Source: Caballeronia terrestris (lineage in GTDB: Bacteria; Pseudomonadota; Gammaproteobacteria; Burkholderiales; Burkholderiaceae). From it: a stretch of 64,000 bases of DNA. The position numbers were made by a program, and so were the translations under genes. The stretch is taken from the NCBI RefSeq assembly GCF_001544515.1, contig NZ_FCOL02000016.1, positions 62,001 to 126,000 of the forward strand, in the 5' to 3' direction. Positions 31,042 through 40,999 of the stretch are shown piece after piece. Within the stretch, counting starts at the first letter, position 1. The number at the start of each line of letters is the position of its first letter. The notes under the pieces are model-generated. The model worked only from the letters and a program-made list of their open reading frames with translations, had not been told where the DNA came from and searched no databases.

Positions 31042-31497
31042 ATGCGGCTTGTTACTGTCGTCCTCGTTCTCCTGCTGGCGCTGATCCAATATCCGCTTTG
31101 GTGGGGGCACGGTGGTTGGCTGCGCGTCCATGAATTGCAGGGACAACTCGCGCAGCAGACCCACAAAAACGCCGACCTGAAGCTGCGCAACGAACGCGTG
31201 CAGGGCGAAGTGCAGGATCTGCAAGGCGGCACCGCGGCCGTCGAGGAGCGCGCGCGCTACGAGATGGGCATGATGAAGGACAGCGAGGTGTTCGTGCAGT
31301 TCGTTGCACCGAATTCCGCTGCGCCCGTCAATTCGGCGAATGCGCCGGGCGCGAACGCGTCGACGCGGGGTCAGGTATCGGCAGCGCCGTTCCGCGTGTT
31401 GCCAAATCCGGTGTCGCGTTCGAAGGAAGAGCGTCGCGCGCTGGAGAAGAAGGCCACGAAGGAAAAGGAAGAGGCGAAGAAGAAGCAGGGCGGCTGA
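31042..31497 (+). CDS. ftsB: Cell division protein FtsB
   Basis: This 151-aa bitopic protein of the FtsQBL complex has one N-terminal transmembrane helix (about residues 3-20) and a periplasmic coiled coil (about 28-70, [20 protein letters not shown]). The [17 protein letters not shown] segment near 72-88 is typical for FtsB. The Ala/Ser/Asn- then Lys/Glu-rich tail (about 95-151) makes it longer than the roughly 100-aa E. coli form. It follows eno, as in many proteobacteria. Confidence 0.93.
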   Translation: MRLVTVVLVLLLALIQYPLWWGHGGWLRVHELQGQLAQQTHKNADLKLRNERVQGEVQDLQGGTAAVEERARYEMGMMKDSEVFVQFVAPNSAAPVNSANAPGANASTRGQVSAAPFRVLPNPVSRSKEERRALEKKATKEKEEAKKKQGG

Positions 31498-31516
31498 AAA
31501 ACGAAACGTCTGGACG

Positions 31517-31553
31517 AAAAAAAGCGCGGTCAATCAAATGACCGCGCTTTTTT
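31517..31553. terminator. Bidirectional terminator after ftsB
   Basis: A 12-bp stem (31521-31532 with 31539-31550) with an ATCAAA loop has an A run before it and a T run after. It ends the eno-ftsB unit and the convergent lipoprotein gene. Confidence 0.9.
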
Positions 31554-31577
31554 ATTTCAAGGCAGCGAACAAACGGC

Positions 31578-31916
31578 TTACCACGAATAACCGGTGCCGA
31601 TGCCCCATCCCGAGCCGCCCCAACCGCCGGTGGAATAACCGCCATAGAGGCTGACAGGCGCGCGGTAATACTGCGACGCGGCTTGAGCGGCGGCATCGAC
31701 GGCCATGGCTTGCTGTTGATCGGCGAGCGCCTGGCGGTCGATCTGGTTATAGCGATCTTGCTCTTCCTTCGTCATCGGCTGGGCCGATTGCGTCTGCGCG
31801 GAAGGCAAGCGGCTATAGATCGGCGAAGGGCCGGGCGGATCCATCATGCAGCCGGTGAACATAGTCACCGAGACGATTGACAAGGACAAACGACTTAACA
31901 ACACAGCGTTTTTCAT
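31578..31916 (-). CDS. Small lipoprotein of unknown function
   Basis: The 112-aa product has a lipoprotein signal peptide (MKNAVLLSRLSLSIVSVTMFTGC, lipidation at Cys23). A Gln/Ala-rich middle (about 50-85) and a Tyr/Gly/Trp-rich C-terminus (STGGWGGSGWGIGTGYSW) follow. The ATG at 31916 has a GGAGGT site; the longer frame to 32051 has no support. I do not recognise the family. Confidence 0.78.
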   Translation of the reverse strand: MKNAVLLSRLSLSIVSVTMFTGCMMDPPGPSPIYSRLPSAQTQSAQPMTKEEQDRYNQIDRQALADQQQAMAVDAAAQAASQYYRAPVSLYGGYSTGGWGGSGWGIGTGYSW

Positions 31917-32054
31917 TTCGACCTCCACCGGGCCGGACAGCCAAACAGGACTCGGATGATATCGTGCCGGAACACTCGCGACGAGGGCGCCGGCGTCGCC
32001 GAATCCTGGCCGCAAGAAGCGGGCCGCTTGCGTATTTTCCTTAAGTATCAAGCC

Positions 32055-32999
32055 CTAATGACGCTGTTGAGACGCGCCGCTCACACCTTGTGAGAGTTCT
32101 TTTGCGACAAAAAGTTGCGCAACGTCGACCGGATCGAACTCGTAGCGCTGGTTGCAGAACTCGCAATGCACTTCGACGTCACCGCGTTCCGCGATCACGC
32201 TGTCCACTTCCTCGCGGCCGAGCATCTTCAGCATTCCGCCGACTTTCTCGCGCGAGCACGAACACTGAAAACGAGTCGCCGCCGGCTCGAAATGCTGCAC
32301 GTTTTCCTGCCAGAAAAGGCGACGGAACACGGTTTCGGGCTCTTCCTTCAGCAATTCCTCGTTCGACAACGTCCCGCCGAGATGGCAGACGCGCTGCCAC
32401 GTATCGGCGTCGTGCTCGCCGGGATGCGGCACGATGCCGCCATCACCGGGCAGCTTCTGCAGCAGCATGCCAACCGCGCGGTCGGTGTTCGCCGCGAGCC
32501 ACATCCGCGTGTCGAGCTGCTCGGAATGATGCATGTAGTGCTCAAGCACCTCGGCCATCGACGCGAGCGGTCCATGTTCGCCCGACAGCGGCACGATACC
32601 CTGATACGGCTGCTGCCCCGGGCGCTTGTCGTTCGGGTCGAGCGTGATCACGCAGCGGCCGTGGCCGCGCTCGTTCAGGAGCGCGGGGAGCATCATGTCG
32701 TCGGTGATGACGGCGCCTTCGGCTAGCTTGGCCGTTGCGCGCAGGGACAGATCGGAGTGGCACTGCACGACCAGCATCTGGACCGGCCCGTCGCCGTAGA
32801 TTTGCATGATGAGCGTGCCGTTGAACTTGAGATTCGCCGACAGGAGCGCGCACGCCGCCATCATTTCGCCGAGCACGTTGCGCACCGGCGCCGGATACGA
32901 GCGGCGCGCGAGCACTTCCTGCCAGGTGTTGCGCAGCGAGACGATTTCGCCGCGCACGGGCGCCGCGTTGAACATGAATTTCTGCAACTGGTCGTTCAC
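32055..32999 (-). CDS. hslO: Redox-regulated chaperone Hsp33
   Basis: This 314-aa cytoplasmic holdase is switched on by oxidation. The zinc-binding redox switch is in the C-terminal part: CSC near residue 248 and CEFC near 277-280. The start is a GTG at 32999 with an AAGGAAGAG site. It is 46 bases downstream of the gamma-carbonic-anhydrase-like gene on the same strand, probably an operon. Confidence 0.95.
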   Translation of the reverse strand: MNDQLQKFMFNAAPVRGEIVSLRNTWQEVLARRSYPAPVRNVLGEMMAACALLSANLKFNGTLIMQIYGDGPVQMLVVQCHSDLSLRATAKLAEGAVITDDMMLPALLNERGHGRCVITLDPNDKRPGQQPYQGIVPLSGEHGPLASMAEVLEHYMHHSEQLDTRMWLAANTDRAVGMLLQKLPGDGGIVPHPGEHDADTWQRVCHLGGTLSNEELLKEEPETVFRRLFWQENVQHFEPAATRFQCSCSREKVGGMLKMLGREEVDSVIAERGDVEVHCEFCNQRYEFDPVDVAQLFVAKELSQGVSGASQQRH

Positions 33000-33045
33000 A
33001 ACTCTTCCTTGATCGATACGGCGGCAAATCCGGTGCGCTCGGGTG

Positions 33046-33570
33046 TCAGCCGATGCGCACGAGTTGCGCCTTGTAGTATTCGCGCCGGTCCGCGTAACTG
33101 GCGGTGGCCGACTGCATGCGGGCGATATCCGCCTCGGTGATTTCGCGAATCGCCTTGGCGGGCGAACCGAGAATCAGCGTGTTATCGGGAAAAACCTTGC
33201 CTTCCGTGACCACCGCGCCTGCGCCAACCAGACAGTTGCGGCCGATCACCGCACCATTCAAGACCACGGCCTGAATTCCGATCAACGAGCCTTCCTTGAC
33301 CGTGCAGCCGTGCAGCATCGCCTGATGACCGACCGTCACGTTCGCCTCGATCGTCAGCGGGAACCCGGGATCGGCGTGGAGGATCGCGCCTTCCTGGACG
33401 TTGCTGCCGCGGCCGACCATGATCGGCTCGTTGTCGCCGCGCAGCGCGGCGCCGAACCAGACGCTCGAGTTCTCTTCGAGCGTGACGCGGCCGATGATGG
33501 TCGCGGTGTCCGCGAGAAACACGCTTTCGTGGATGGTGGGGGCTTCGTCGCCGAGCTTGTAGATGGCCAA
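33046..33570 (-). CDS. Gamma-carbonic-anhydrase-like hexapeptide protein (YrdA/PaaY type)
   Basis: This 174-aa left-handed beta-helix protein has hexapeptide repeats throughout (residues 15-140). The metal-ligand histidines are expected in GSNVQEGAILHADPG and VGHQAMLHGCTV. Family members trimerise and bind zinc or iron; carbonic anhydrase activity is proven in few. The start is a TTG at 33570 with an AGGAGA site and gives the normal length; the frame extends to 33627 without support. Confidence 0.87.
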   Translation of the reverse strand: MAIYKLGDEAPTIHESVFLADTATIIGRVTLEENSSVWFGAALRGDNEPIMVGRGSNVQEGAILHADPGFPLTIEANVTVGHQAMLHGCTVKEGSLIGIQAVVLNGAVIGRNCLVGAGAVVTEGKVFPDNTLILGSPAKAIREITEADIARMQSATASYADRREYYKAQLVRIG

Positions 33571-33759
33571 CTGTGTCTCCTGAGCGGTTTGGGTGCGGTT
33601 GCGCTCGCCGTTTGCACGCGAGCCCACCGGCTACAATGCCGGACGCCGCCGTGTTTTTTTAGGCGAAATCCGATGCGCAAAACGCTATTTTAGCCGTTTG
33701 CGTGGTGATGCCGCCGCGGGCGCGGCCCGGCGTTCTATCCATCGTTCGAAATCGTTTCC

Positions 33760-34584
33760 ATGTCCAGCGTCCCTGTTCAAACCGGTTGCACGCGGCAGAT
33801 GGCGCTCGACGTGTTGTGCGAGCGCGATCCGCAGACCAAAGCTGCACGCGCCCGCGACCTTTACGCGCTGGCGCAGGACGGTGCTGCGTCGATCGATCCA
33901 GCGGCGCGGTTGTCGGCGCCCGCCGGGCTGCCGGGGCGGCCGGAGCGGCCGCCGCTCGTCGAGCCGGGCTCGCTCAAGCGACGCGGCATGCAGACCGAAG
34001 CGGGGCGCGCCGTGCTACTGCACGCGCTCGCGCACATCGAATTCAATGCGATCAATCTGGCGCTCGATGCCGTCTGGCGTTTTCATTCGATGCCAGTTAA
34101 TTTTTACCTCGATTGGTTGAAGGTCGCGTCGGAGGAAGCGTTTCACTTCTCGCTGTTGAGCGCGCGCTTGGGCGAGTTCGGCCACGTCTACGGCGATTTC
34201 CCCGCGCACGACGGCCTCTGGGAAATGGCTGAGCGCACCCGCGACGACGTCCTTGCGCGCATGGCGCTCGTCCCGCGCACCCTCGAAGCGCGCGGCCTCG
34301 ATGCCTCCCCGCCGATCCGCAAGCGTCTCGCGCAAGCAGGCGATCACGCCTCAGCCGCAATCCTCGACGTGATCCTGCGCGACGAAATCGGCCACGTGCT
34401 GATCGGCAACCGCTGGTTCCGCCATCTCTGCGACGCAGTCGGCGCCGACCCGCACTCCGCCTACGCACGCCTTGCCGAACAGTATCGCGCGCCAAAACTA
34501 CGCGGTCCGTTCAACTTCGAGGCCCGCCGCGACGCCGGTTTCGACGAAGCCGAACTGCGCGCGCTCGCCGGCCTCGACGACTGA
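33760..34584 (+). CDS. DUF455 ferritin-like protein
   Basis: This 274-aa helical protein has ferritin-like di-iron motifs: HIEFNAINLALDA near residue 91, EEAFHFSLL near 127, and DEIGHV near 211. The pattern of E and ExxH pairs suggests a carboxylate-bridged di-iron centre, as in the COG2833 family. The reaction is unknown. It is divergent from the gamma-carbonic-anhydrase-like gene. Confidence 0.85.
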   Translation: MSSVPVQTGCTRQMALDVLCERDPQTKAARARDLYALAQDGAASIDPAARLSAPAGLPGRPERPPLVEPGSLKRRGMQTEAGRAVLLHALAHIEFNAINLALDAVWRFHSMPVNFYLDWLKVASEEAFHFSLLSARLGEFGHVYGDFPAHDGLWEMAERTRDDVLARMALVPRTLEARGLDASPPIRKRLAQAGDHASAAILDVILRDEIGHVLIGNRWFRHLCDAVGADPHSAYARLAEQYRAPKLRGPFNFEARRDAGFDEAELRALAGLDD

Positions 34585-34610
34585 TTCATCTCGAAAACGC
34601 CGCCGCTGAC

Positions 34611-34616
34611 TATAAT
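34611..34616 (+). promoter_or_regulatory. Consensus -10 box of the hydrolase gene
   Basis: TATAAT lies 29 bases before the ATG at 34645. The -35 is not clear. Confidence 0.4.
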
Positions 34617-34644
34617 AGAACGATCATTCGTTTCGAGACCAGCG

Positions 34645-35529
34645 ATGCACCAATCCCATTCCGATTTCATCGATGCGCGCGGCGTGCGCCTGCACGTACG
34701 CCGGTGGGGCACGCCTGACGCGCCCACGCTCTTCATGCTGCACGGCTGGATGGACGTGGCGGCGTCGTTCCAGTTCGTCGTCGACGCGCTCGGCGACGGC
34801 TGGCAGGTCATCGCGCCGGATGCGCGCGGCTTCGGGCTGTCGGCGTGGCCGGTGGTCGAGCGTGGCGGCGGCCACTACTGGTTTCACGACTACCTCGCGG
34901 ACCTCGACGTCATCCTCGATCATTACGCGCCGCACGGCCAAGTGAATCTGGTAGGGCACAGCATGGGCGCGAACGTGGTCGGGCTATATGCCGGGGTCAG
35001 ACCACAGCGGGTGCGGCGCGTGGTCGATCTGGAAGGATTCGGCGTCGCCGCCGCCGAACCGAGACAATCGCCCGCGCGCATCGCGCAATGGCTCGACGAC
35101 CTGCGCGCGCCGCCCGAACTTCGCACCTACGCGACGCTCGACGAGGTCGCCGAGCGCCTGATCCGCACGAATCCGCGCCTCGCCCGCACGCGCGCGACGT
35201 TTCTCGCGAAGCACTGGTCGACGCCCACGGACGACGGCCGCTACCGCCTGCTCGCGGATCCGGCGCACAAGCTGCGCGGGCCGCTGCTGTATCGGGTGGA
35301 CGAAGTGATGGCGGTCTGGTCGCAGGTGCGCGCCAAGGTGCTGCACGTCGAGGCGGCGCGCTCGTCGACGCTTGCATCGATCGCGGGTGACGTTCCGCTC
35401 GCCGAGTTCAAGGCGCGTTTTTCCGCGTTTCCCGACTGGCGCGAGGAAATCGTCGAAGGCGCGGGGCACATGCTGCACCACGACCAGCCGGAGCGAATCG
35501 CCGCGCTGATCTCCGATTTTTGCGCGTAG
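34645..35529 (+). CDS. Alpha/beta-fold hydrolase
   Basis: This 294-aa protein has the typical LFMLHGWMDVAASF oxyanion region (about residues 29-42), the nucleophile elbow GHSMGA near 107, and a C-terminal histidine in GAGHMLHHDQPERIA. The N-terminal DARGVRLHVRRWG is common to epoxide-hydrolase-like and haloalkane-dehalogenase-like members. The substrate cannot be told. It is followed by the PHP gene in the same direction. Confidence 0.87.
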   Translation: MHQSHSDFIDARGVRLHVRRWGTPDAPTLFMLHGWMDVAASFQFVVDALGDGWQVIAPDARGFGLSAWPVVERGGGHYWFHDYLADLDVILDHYAPHGQVNLVGHSMGANVVGLYAGVRPQRVRRVVDLEGFGVAAAEPRQSPARIAQWLDDLRAPPELRTYATLDEVAERLIRTNPRLARTRATFLAKHWSTPTDDGRYRLLADPAHKLRGPLLYRVDEVMAVWSQVRAKVLHVEAARSSTLASIAGDVPLAEFKARFSAFPDWREEIVEGAGHMLHHDQPERIAALISDFCA

Positions 35530-35591
35530 CAGGGCACACGGCCCGAAACGTGCGTTGCAGTAGAATGTTAGTCAATCCCGAAATACTCACG

Positions 35592-36422
35592 ATGAACGCC
35601 GATCTGCACTGCCACTCCACCGTTTCCGACGGCCAGCTCCAGCCTGCCGAGGTCGCCGCGCGCGCGCACGCGAACGGCGTAACGGTGTGGTCGCTCACCG
35701 ACCACGACCAGTTGGGCGGGCAGCGCGAGGCGCGCGAAGCGGCCGAGGCGCTCGGCATGCAGTTCTTGAGCGGCGTCGAGATTTCGGTGACGTGGGCGGG
35801 GCGCACGGTGCACGTTGTCGGCCTGAACGTCGATCCGGAGAACCAGGAGTTGCTCGACGGACTTGCCGCCACGCGCGACGGCCGCGCCGCGCGCGGCGAA
35901 GCAATCGGCGAGGCGCTCGCGAAGGCGGGCATTCCGAACGCCTATGAAGGCGCGCTGCGCTACGTCGCCGATCCGAAGATGATTTCTCGCACGCACTTCG
36001 CGCGCTATCTGGTCGAAGCCGGGCTCGCGCAATCCACCTCCGATGTGTTCGCGCGCTATTTGGGCGAGGGCAAGCCGGGTTACATCGGCCATCGCTGGGC
36101 GAAGCTGCCGGACGCCATCCGCTGGATCAAGAATGCAGGCGGCGAACCGGTGATCGCGCATCCCGGCCGCTACGATTATTCACAGACGGAATTCGCCGCG
36201 CTCTTCGACGAATTCATCGGGTTGGGCGGTAATGCAATCGAAGTCGTGACCGGCAGCCACACGCCGGACCAGTATCGCGAGTACGCCGACGTCGCGCGTC
36301 GCTATGGTTTTTACGCGTCGCGCGGGTCGGATTTTCACGGCGCGGGCGAGGGACGGATCGACCTCGGCCAGCTCCCGCCGCTGCCTTCCGACCTCAAGCC
36401 GGTCTGGGAACGCTGGCTCTGA
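35592..36422 (+). CDS. PHP-domain phosphoesterase (YciV / RNase AM type)
   Basis: This 276-aa protein has PHP metal-binding motifs MNADLHCHSTVSDG (1-14), SLTDHDQLGG (34-43), an IAHPGRYDY histidine near 190 and SRGSDFHG near 248. The closest family members are 3',5'-nucleoside bisphosphate phosphatases, which also act as 5'-3' exonucleases on RNA ends. The ATG at 35592 gives the conserved start; an in-frame ATG at 35565 is possible. It is adjacent to the yciO-like gene, as yciV and yciO are in E. coli. Confidence 0.88.
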   Translation: MNADLHCHSTVSDGQLQPAEVAARAHANGVTVWSLTDHDQLGGQREAREAAEALGMQFLSGVEISVTWAGRTVHVVGLNVDPENQELLDGLAATRDGRAARGEAIGEALAKAGIPNAYEGALRYVADPKMISRTHFARYLVEAGLAQSTSDVFARYLGEGKPGYIGHRWAKLPDAIRWIKNAGGEPVIAHPGRYDYSQTEFAALFDEFIGLGGNAIEVVTGSHTPDQYREYADVARRYGFYASRGSDFHGAGEGRIDLGQLPPLPSDLKPVWERWL

Positions 36423-36630
36423 GAACGCGCCCGGCGCGCAGGCGCCGCACGGTTGGCACGGTTCTGGCAAGTTGCAACGGGTTCCCCAAGGCGGCGTTCA
36501 CATCATGCATTTCGCCACTCGTGTCCTGAATCGAACCGCGCCGTCGAGCTTGCGCGAACGTTGCACTGACAGCACGCAGAAGAGCCCCGCCGCGTCCCGC
36601 GCGAAGCGAAACCATAAGAACCATGCCGCC

Positions 36631-37266
36631 ATGTCTCAATTTTTTCGCATTCATCCGGACAATCCGCAGCCGCGTCTGATCAATCAGGCGGTGCAGATCA
36701 TCAACGATGGCGGCGTCATCGCCATGCCGACCGATTCGAGCTACGCGCTCGCCTGCCATCTCGACGACAAGGACGCCGTCGAGCGCATCCGCCGCATTCG
36801 CGGGCTCGACGAGAAGCAGCTTTTGTCGCTCGTCGTGCGTGACCTGTCGCAGCTTTCCAATTTCGCGCAGGTCGACAACCGGCAGTACCGGCTGATCAAA
36901 TCGGTGACGCCGGGGCCGTACGTCTTCGTCCTGCAGGCGACGAAGGAAGTGCCGCGGCGGCTGTCGCACCCGTCGCGCAAGACGATCGGGCTGCGCGTGC
37001 CCGACCACGCGATCACGCTGGCCTTGCTCGAAGCGCTTGGCCAGCCGCTGCTCGGCTCGACGCTGATCCTGCCCCCCGACACCGAGCCGCTCAACGACGC
37101 CGAGGAAATCCGCGAGCGTCTCGAAAAGCAGATCGACCTCGTGATCGATGCCGGCGCGTGCGCGGCGGAGCCGTCGACGGTCATCGATTTGACGGGCGCC
37201 GCGCCGGTGCTGGTGCGCCCGGGACGCGGCAGTCTGGAGCCGTTCGGCCTGACCGCCGGCGCCTGA
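36631..37266 (+). CDS. YciO-type L-threonylcarbamoyladenylate synthase family protein
   Basis: This 211-aa YrdC-fold protein begins MSQFFRIHPDNPQPRLINQA and has the PTDSSYALAC nucleotide-binding stretch (about 31-40), KQLLSLVVRDLSQLSNF (about 64-80) and the GPYVFVLQATKEVPRR segment. YciO-type members are close to TsaC/Sua5, which make the threonylcarbamoyl-AMP for tRNA t6A, but their own role is less certain. I chose the ATG at 36631; the open frame extends far upstream without family sequence. Confidence 0.88.
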   Translation: MSQFFRIHPDNPQPRLINQAVQIINDGGVIAMPTDSSYALACHLDDKDAVERIRRIRGLDEKQLLSLVVRDLSQLSNFAQVDNRQYRLIKSVTPGPYVFVLQATKEVPRRLSHPSRKTIGLRVPDHAITLALLEALGQPLLGSTLILPPDTEPLNDAEEIRERLEKQIDLVIDAGACAAEPSTVIDLTGAAPVLVRPGRGSLEPFGLTAGA

Positions 37267-37424
37267 GTGCAAAAACTGCAAAAACGCGCGCGAACTTTTG
37301 CCGTCCGGGGCATCATCTGCGTTCGCGACCGTCAGCCGACGCAACCGAGAACCACCACGCTCGCCCCGCGCAACCGTGACTTTCCACCGCCATGAGTGGC
37401 GCCTGAACTGCCTGATACGCTTGA

Positions 37425-37430
37425 TACAAT
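37425..37430 (+). promoter_or_regulatory. Candidate -10 box very close to the protease start
   Basis: TACAAT ends 8 bases before the ATG at 37439, with CTGAAC (37403-37408) as a possible -35 at 16 bases. If used, the transcript would start at or within a couple of bases of the start codon. Confidence 0.4.
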
Positions 37431-37438
37431 AGCGAGCT

Positions 37439-38104
37439 ATGGATTCTTCCCTGATACAGACAATCGCGGTCTACGCGCTCCCGGTGATCTTCGCGATCAC
37501 GCTGCACGAGGCCGCACACGGTTACGCCGCGCGCATGCTCGGCGATAACACGGCCTATGTGCTCGGTCGCGTTTCCCTCAATCCGATGCGTCACATCGAC
37601 CCCATCGGCACCATCGTCATACCAATCGTTCTCTATTTCGCGACCAGCGGCGCGTTCATGTTCGGCTACGCGAAGCCCGTGCCAGTCGCTTTCGGTAATT
37701 TGCGCAATCCGCGCTGGGGCAGCCTCTGGGTCGCCGCCGCTGGTCCCGGCAGCAACTTCGTGCAGGCGCTGATCTGGGGCATCGTCGCGGTGCTGCTGGC
37801 GGGCTTTCACGTCGAAGAAGCGTTTTTGACGCGCATGGCGGCGGCCGGCGTCGGCGTGAATCTCGTGCTCGGCGTGCTGAACCTCTTTCCGCTGCCGCCG
37901 CTCGACGGCGGTCGCGTGCTGATGGCGCTTTTGCCCATCCGCGCGTCGCTGGCGGTGCAAAAGCTCGAACCCTACGGCTTTTTCATCGTGATGGCGCTCG
38001 TCATGACGGGCGTGCTGACGCGGTTCTGGCTGAGCCCGCTCGTGACCGTCGGCTATGCGGCGGTGTCGGCCATCCTGAATCCCTTTGCTTCGTTCTTTCT
38101 ATAA
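37439..38104 (+). CDS. Site-2-protease-family (M50) membrane metalloprotease
   Basis: This 221-aa polytopic membrane protein has the zinc motif HEAAH at residues 23-27 and the third ligand in PPLDGGRV near 154. Both sit in hydrophobic helices as expected for a compact site-2 protease without PDZ domain. The substrate is unknown. It lies between yciO and trpS, a neighbourhood I recall as common in Burkholderiales. No clear ribosome-binding site precedes the ATG. Confidence 0.9.
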   Translation: MDSSLIQTIAVYALPVIFAITLHEAAHGYAARMLGDNTAYVLGRVSLNPMRHIDPIGTIVIPIVLYFATSGAFMFGYAKPVPVAFGNLRNPRWGSLWVAAAGPGSNFVQALIWGIVAVLLAGFHVEEAFLTRMAAAGVGVNLVLGVLNLFPLPPLDGGRVLMALLPIRASLAVQKLEPYGFFIVMALVMTGVLTRFWLSPLVTVGYAAVSAILNPFASFFL

Positions 38105-38108
38105 AACC

Positions 38109-39310
<1,202 letters not shown>

Positions 39311-39311
<1 letters not shown>

Positions 39312-39895
39312 TGGCGGATCCGGCGAGCGCGTGGGTGTGCAAGTGGTCGCATCTCGTCGAGGCGGGCGGGGCGGTGCTCGATGTCGCCTCGGGGAGCGGC
39401 CGGCATGCGCGCTGGTTCGCGTCGCGCGGACATGCGGTGCTCGCCATCGACCGTGATGGCGAAGCGCTCGGTTCGATGGCGGGCGTCGAGCGCATCACGA
39501 CGCTCGCCGCCGATCTCGAAAGCGCGCCGTGGCCGTTGCCGGCTGATCAGACGTTTGCCGCGATCGTCGTGACGCGCTACCTGCACCGGCCGCTCTTCCC
39601 CCATCTCGCCGATGCTCTCGCACCCGGCGGCGTGTTGATCTACGAAACCTTCGCTTTGGGCAACGAAACGGTCGGCAAGCCGTCGAATCCGGCGTTTCTG
39701 CTCACACCCGGCGAACTGATCGACGCGTTTCACGCGCGGCTGCGAATCATCGCTTATCAGGATGGTTTCACGGCCCTTCCGCGCGCATCCTGTGTGCAGC
39801 GAATCTGCGCGGTCCGCGAGCCGGACCGATCTTCAATCGACCTCACCATTCGTAACAATGCGTTGAACCCGCCGCGTTACGAGTTGGTGGACTAA
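39311..39895 (+). CDS. Class I SAM-dependent methyltransferase
   Basis: This 194-aa protein has the SAM-binding motif VLDVASGSGRHA (about residues 23-34), then LAIDRD (motif II) and a PGGVLIYETFA motif near 110. It most resembles TehB-like small methyltransferases. The start codon overlaps the trpS stop by one base (TGATG), so the two are probably coupled. Substrate unknown. Confidence 0.85.
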
Positions 39896-39900
39896 TCCGC

Positions 39901-39906
39901 TACAAT
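39901..39906 (+). promoter_or_regulatory. Candidate -10 box of dapA
   Basis: TACAAT lies 32 bases before the dapA ATG; a loose TTACGA (39877-39882) is 18 bases further upstream. Confidence 0.35.
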
Positions 39907-39937
39907 CGCGGTTTACCCATTAAATTCATAGCGTTTC

Positions 39938-40843
39938 ATGACAAACGGAACACACGGCGGCATCCAGATCCGCGGCAGCATTCCTGCCATCGTCACACCG
40001 ATGCACGAGGACGGTAGTCTCGATCTGCCGGCGTTTCGAAAGCTGATCGACTGGCATGTCGCGGAAGGCTCGAACGGTCTCGTCGTGGTGGGGACGAGCG
40101 GCGAGTCGGCCACGCTTTCGGTCGAAGAACACGTTTTGATGGTCCAGACGGCCGTTGAGCATACGGCTGGACGCTTCCCGATCATCGCGGGCGCAGGCGG
40201 CAATTCCACGGCCGAAGCAGTCGAATTGTCGAAGGCGGCGAAGAAGGTCGGCGCTGACGCCACGCTCCAGGTCGTTCCCTATTACAACAAGCCGACCCAG
40301 GAAGGCATGTATCGCCATTTCGTGAAGATCGCGGAATCGGTCGATCTGCCGGTCATTCTGTACAACGTGCCGGGCCGCACCGTGGCCGACATGAACAATG
40401 AGACGATCCTGCGTCTTGCGGACGTGCCGGGCATCATCGGTGTGAAGGAAGCGACGGGCAACATTGACCGCGCCGCGCACCTGATCAAGTACGCGCCCGC
40501 GAATTTCGCAATTTTCAGCGGCGACGATCCGACCGCGATCGCGCTGATGCTGCTCGGCGGCCACGGCAACATCTCGGTGACGGCGAACGTCGCGCCCAAG
40601 GCGATGAGCCAGCTCTGCCGCGCCGCGCTCGAAGGCGACGCGATCACCGCGCGCAAGATTCATCTCGGCCTGCTGTCGCTCCACAAGCAGCTTTTCTGCG
40701 AATCGAATCCGATTCCGGCGAAGTGGGCGCTCCAGGAAATGGGCCGCATGCAAGGTGGCATCCGCCTGCCGCTCACGCCGCTCGACGCGCGTTATCACGA
40801 CATCGTGCGCGACGCGTTGCGCGAATCAGGGCTTCTGGCCTGA
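39938..40843 (+). CDS. dapA: 4-hydroxy-tetrahydrodipicolinate synthase
   Basis: This 301-aa aldolase condenses pyruvate with aspartate semialdehyde in lysine and DAP synthesis. The Schiff-base lysine is Lys170 ([11 protein letters not shown]) and the catalytic tyrosines are Tyr116 (PYYNKP) and Tyr142 (LYNVPGRT). The GTSGES substrate loop is at 52-57. bamC follows, as in many proteobacteria. The pathway's first enzyme, LysC, is encoded at the far end of this window. Confidence 0.96.
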   Translation: MTNGTHGGIQIRGSIPAIVTPMHEDGSLDLPAFRKLIDWHVAEGSNGLVVVGTSGESATLSVEEHVLMVQTAVEHTAGRFPIIAGAGGNSTAEAVELSKAAKKVGADATLQVVPYYNKPTQEGMYRHFVKIAESVDLPVILYNVPGRTVADMNNETILRLADVPGIIGVKEATGNIDRAAHLIKYAPANFAIFSGDDPTAIALMLLGGHGNISVTANVAPKAMSQLCRAALEGDAITARKIHLGLLSLHKQLFCESNPIPAKWALQEMGRMQGGIRLPLTPLDARYHDIVRDALRESGLLA

Positions 40844-40999
40844 TGACACGCGGCGGCGCGCCGAATGCATCGCACCGCGCCGCCGCAAGTCATCGAACGT
40901 CACGCAGCCAGTCATCAACCGTCGCTCGCCGACCTCGTTATCGACCCCGTTCTTGGCATCTGCTCCAGGCAACGCGCTTTCAGCATCACGAAGGACCCC

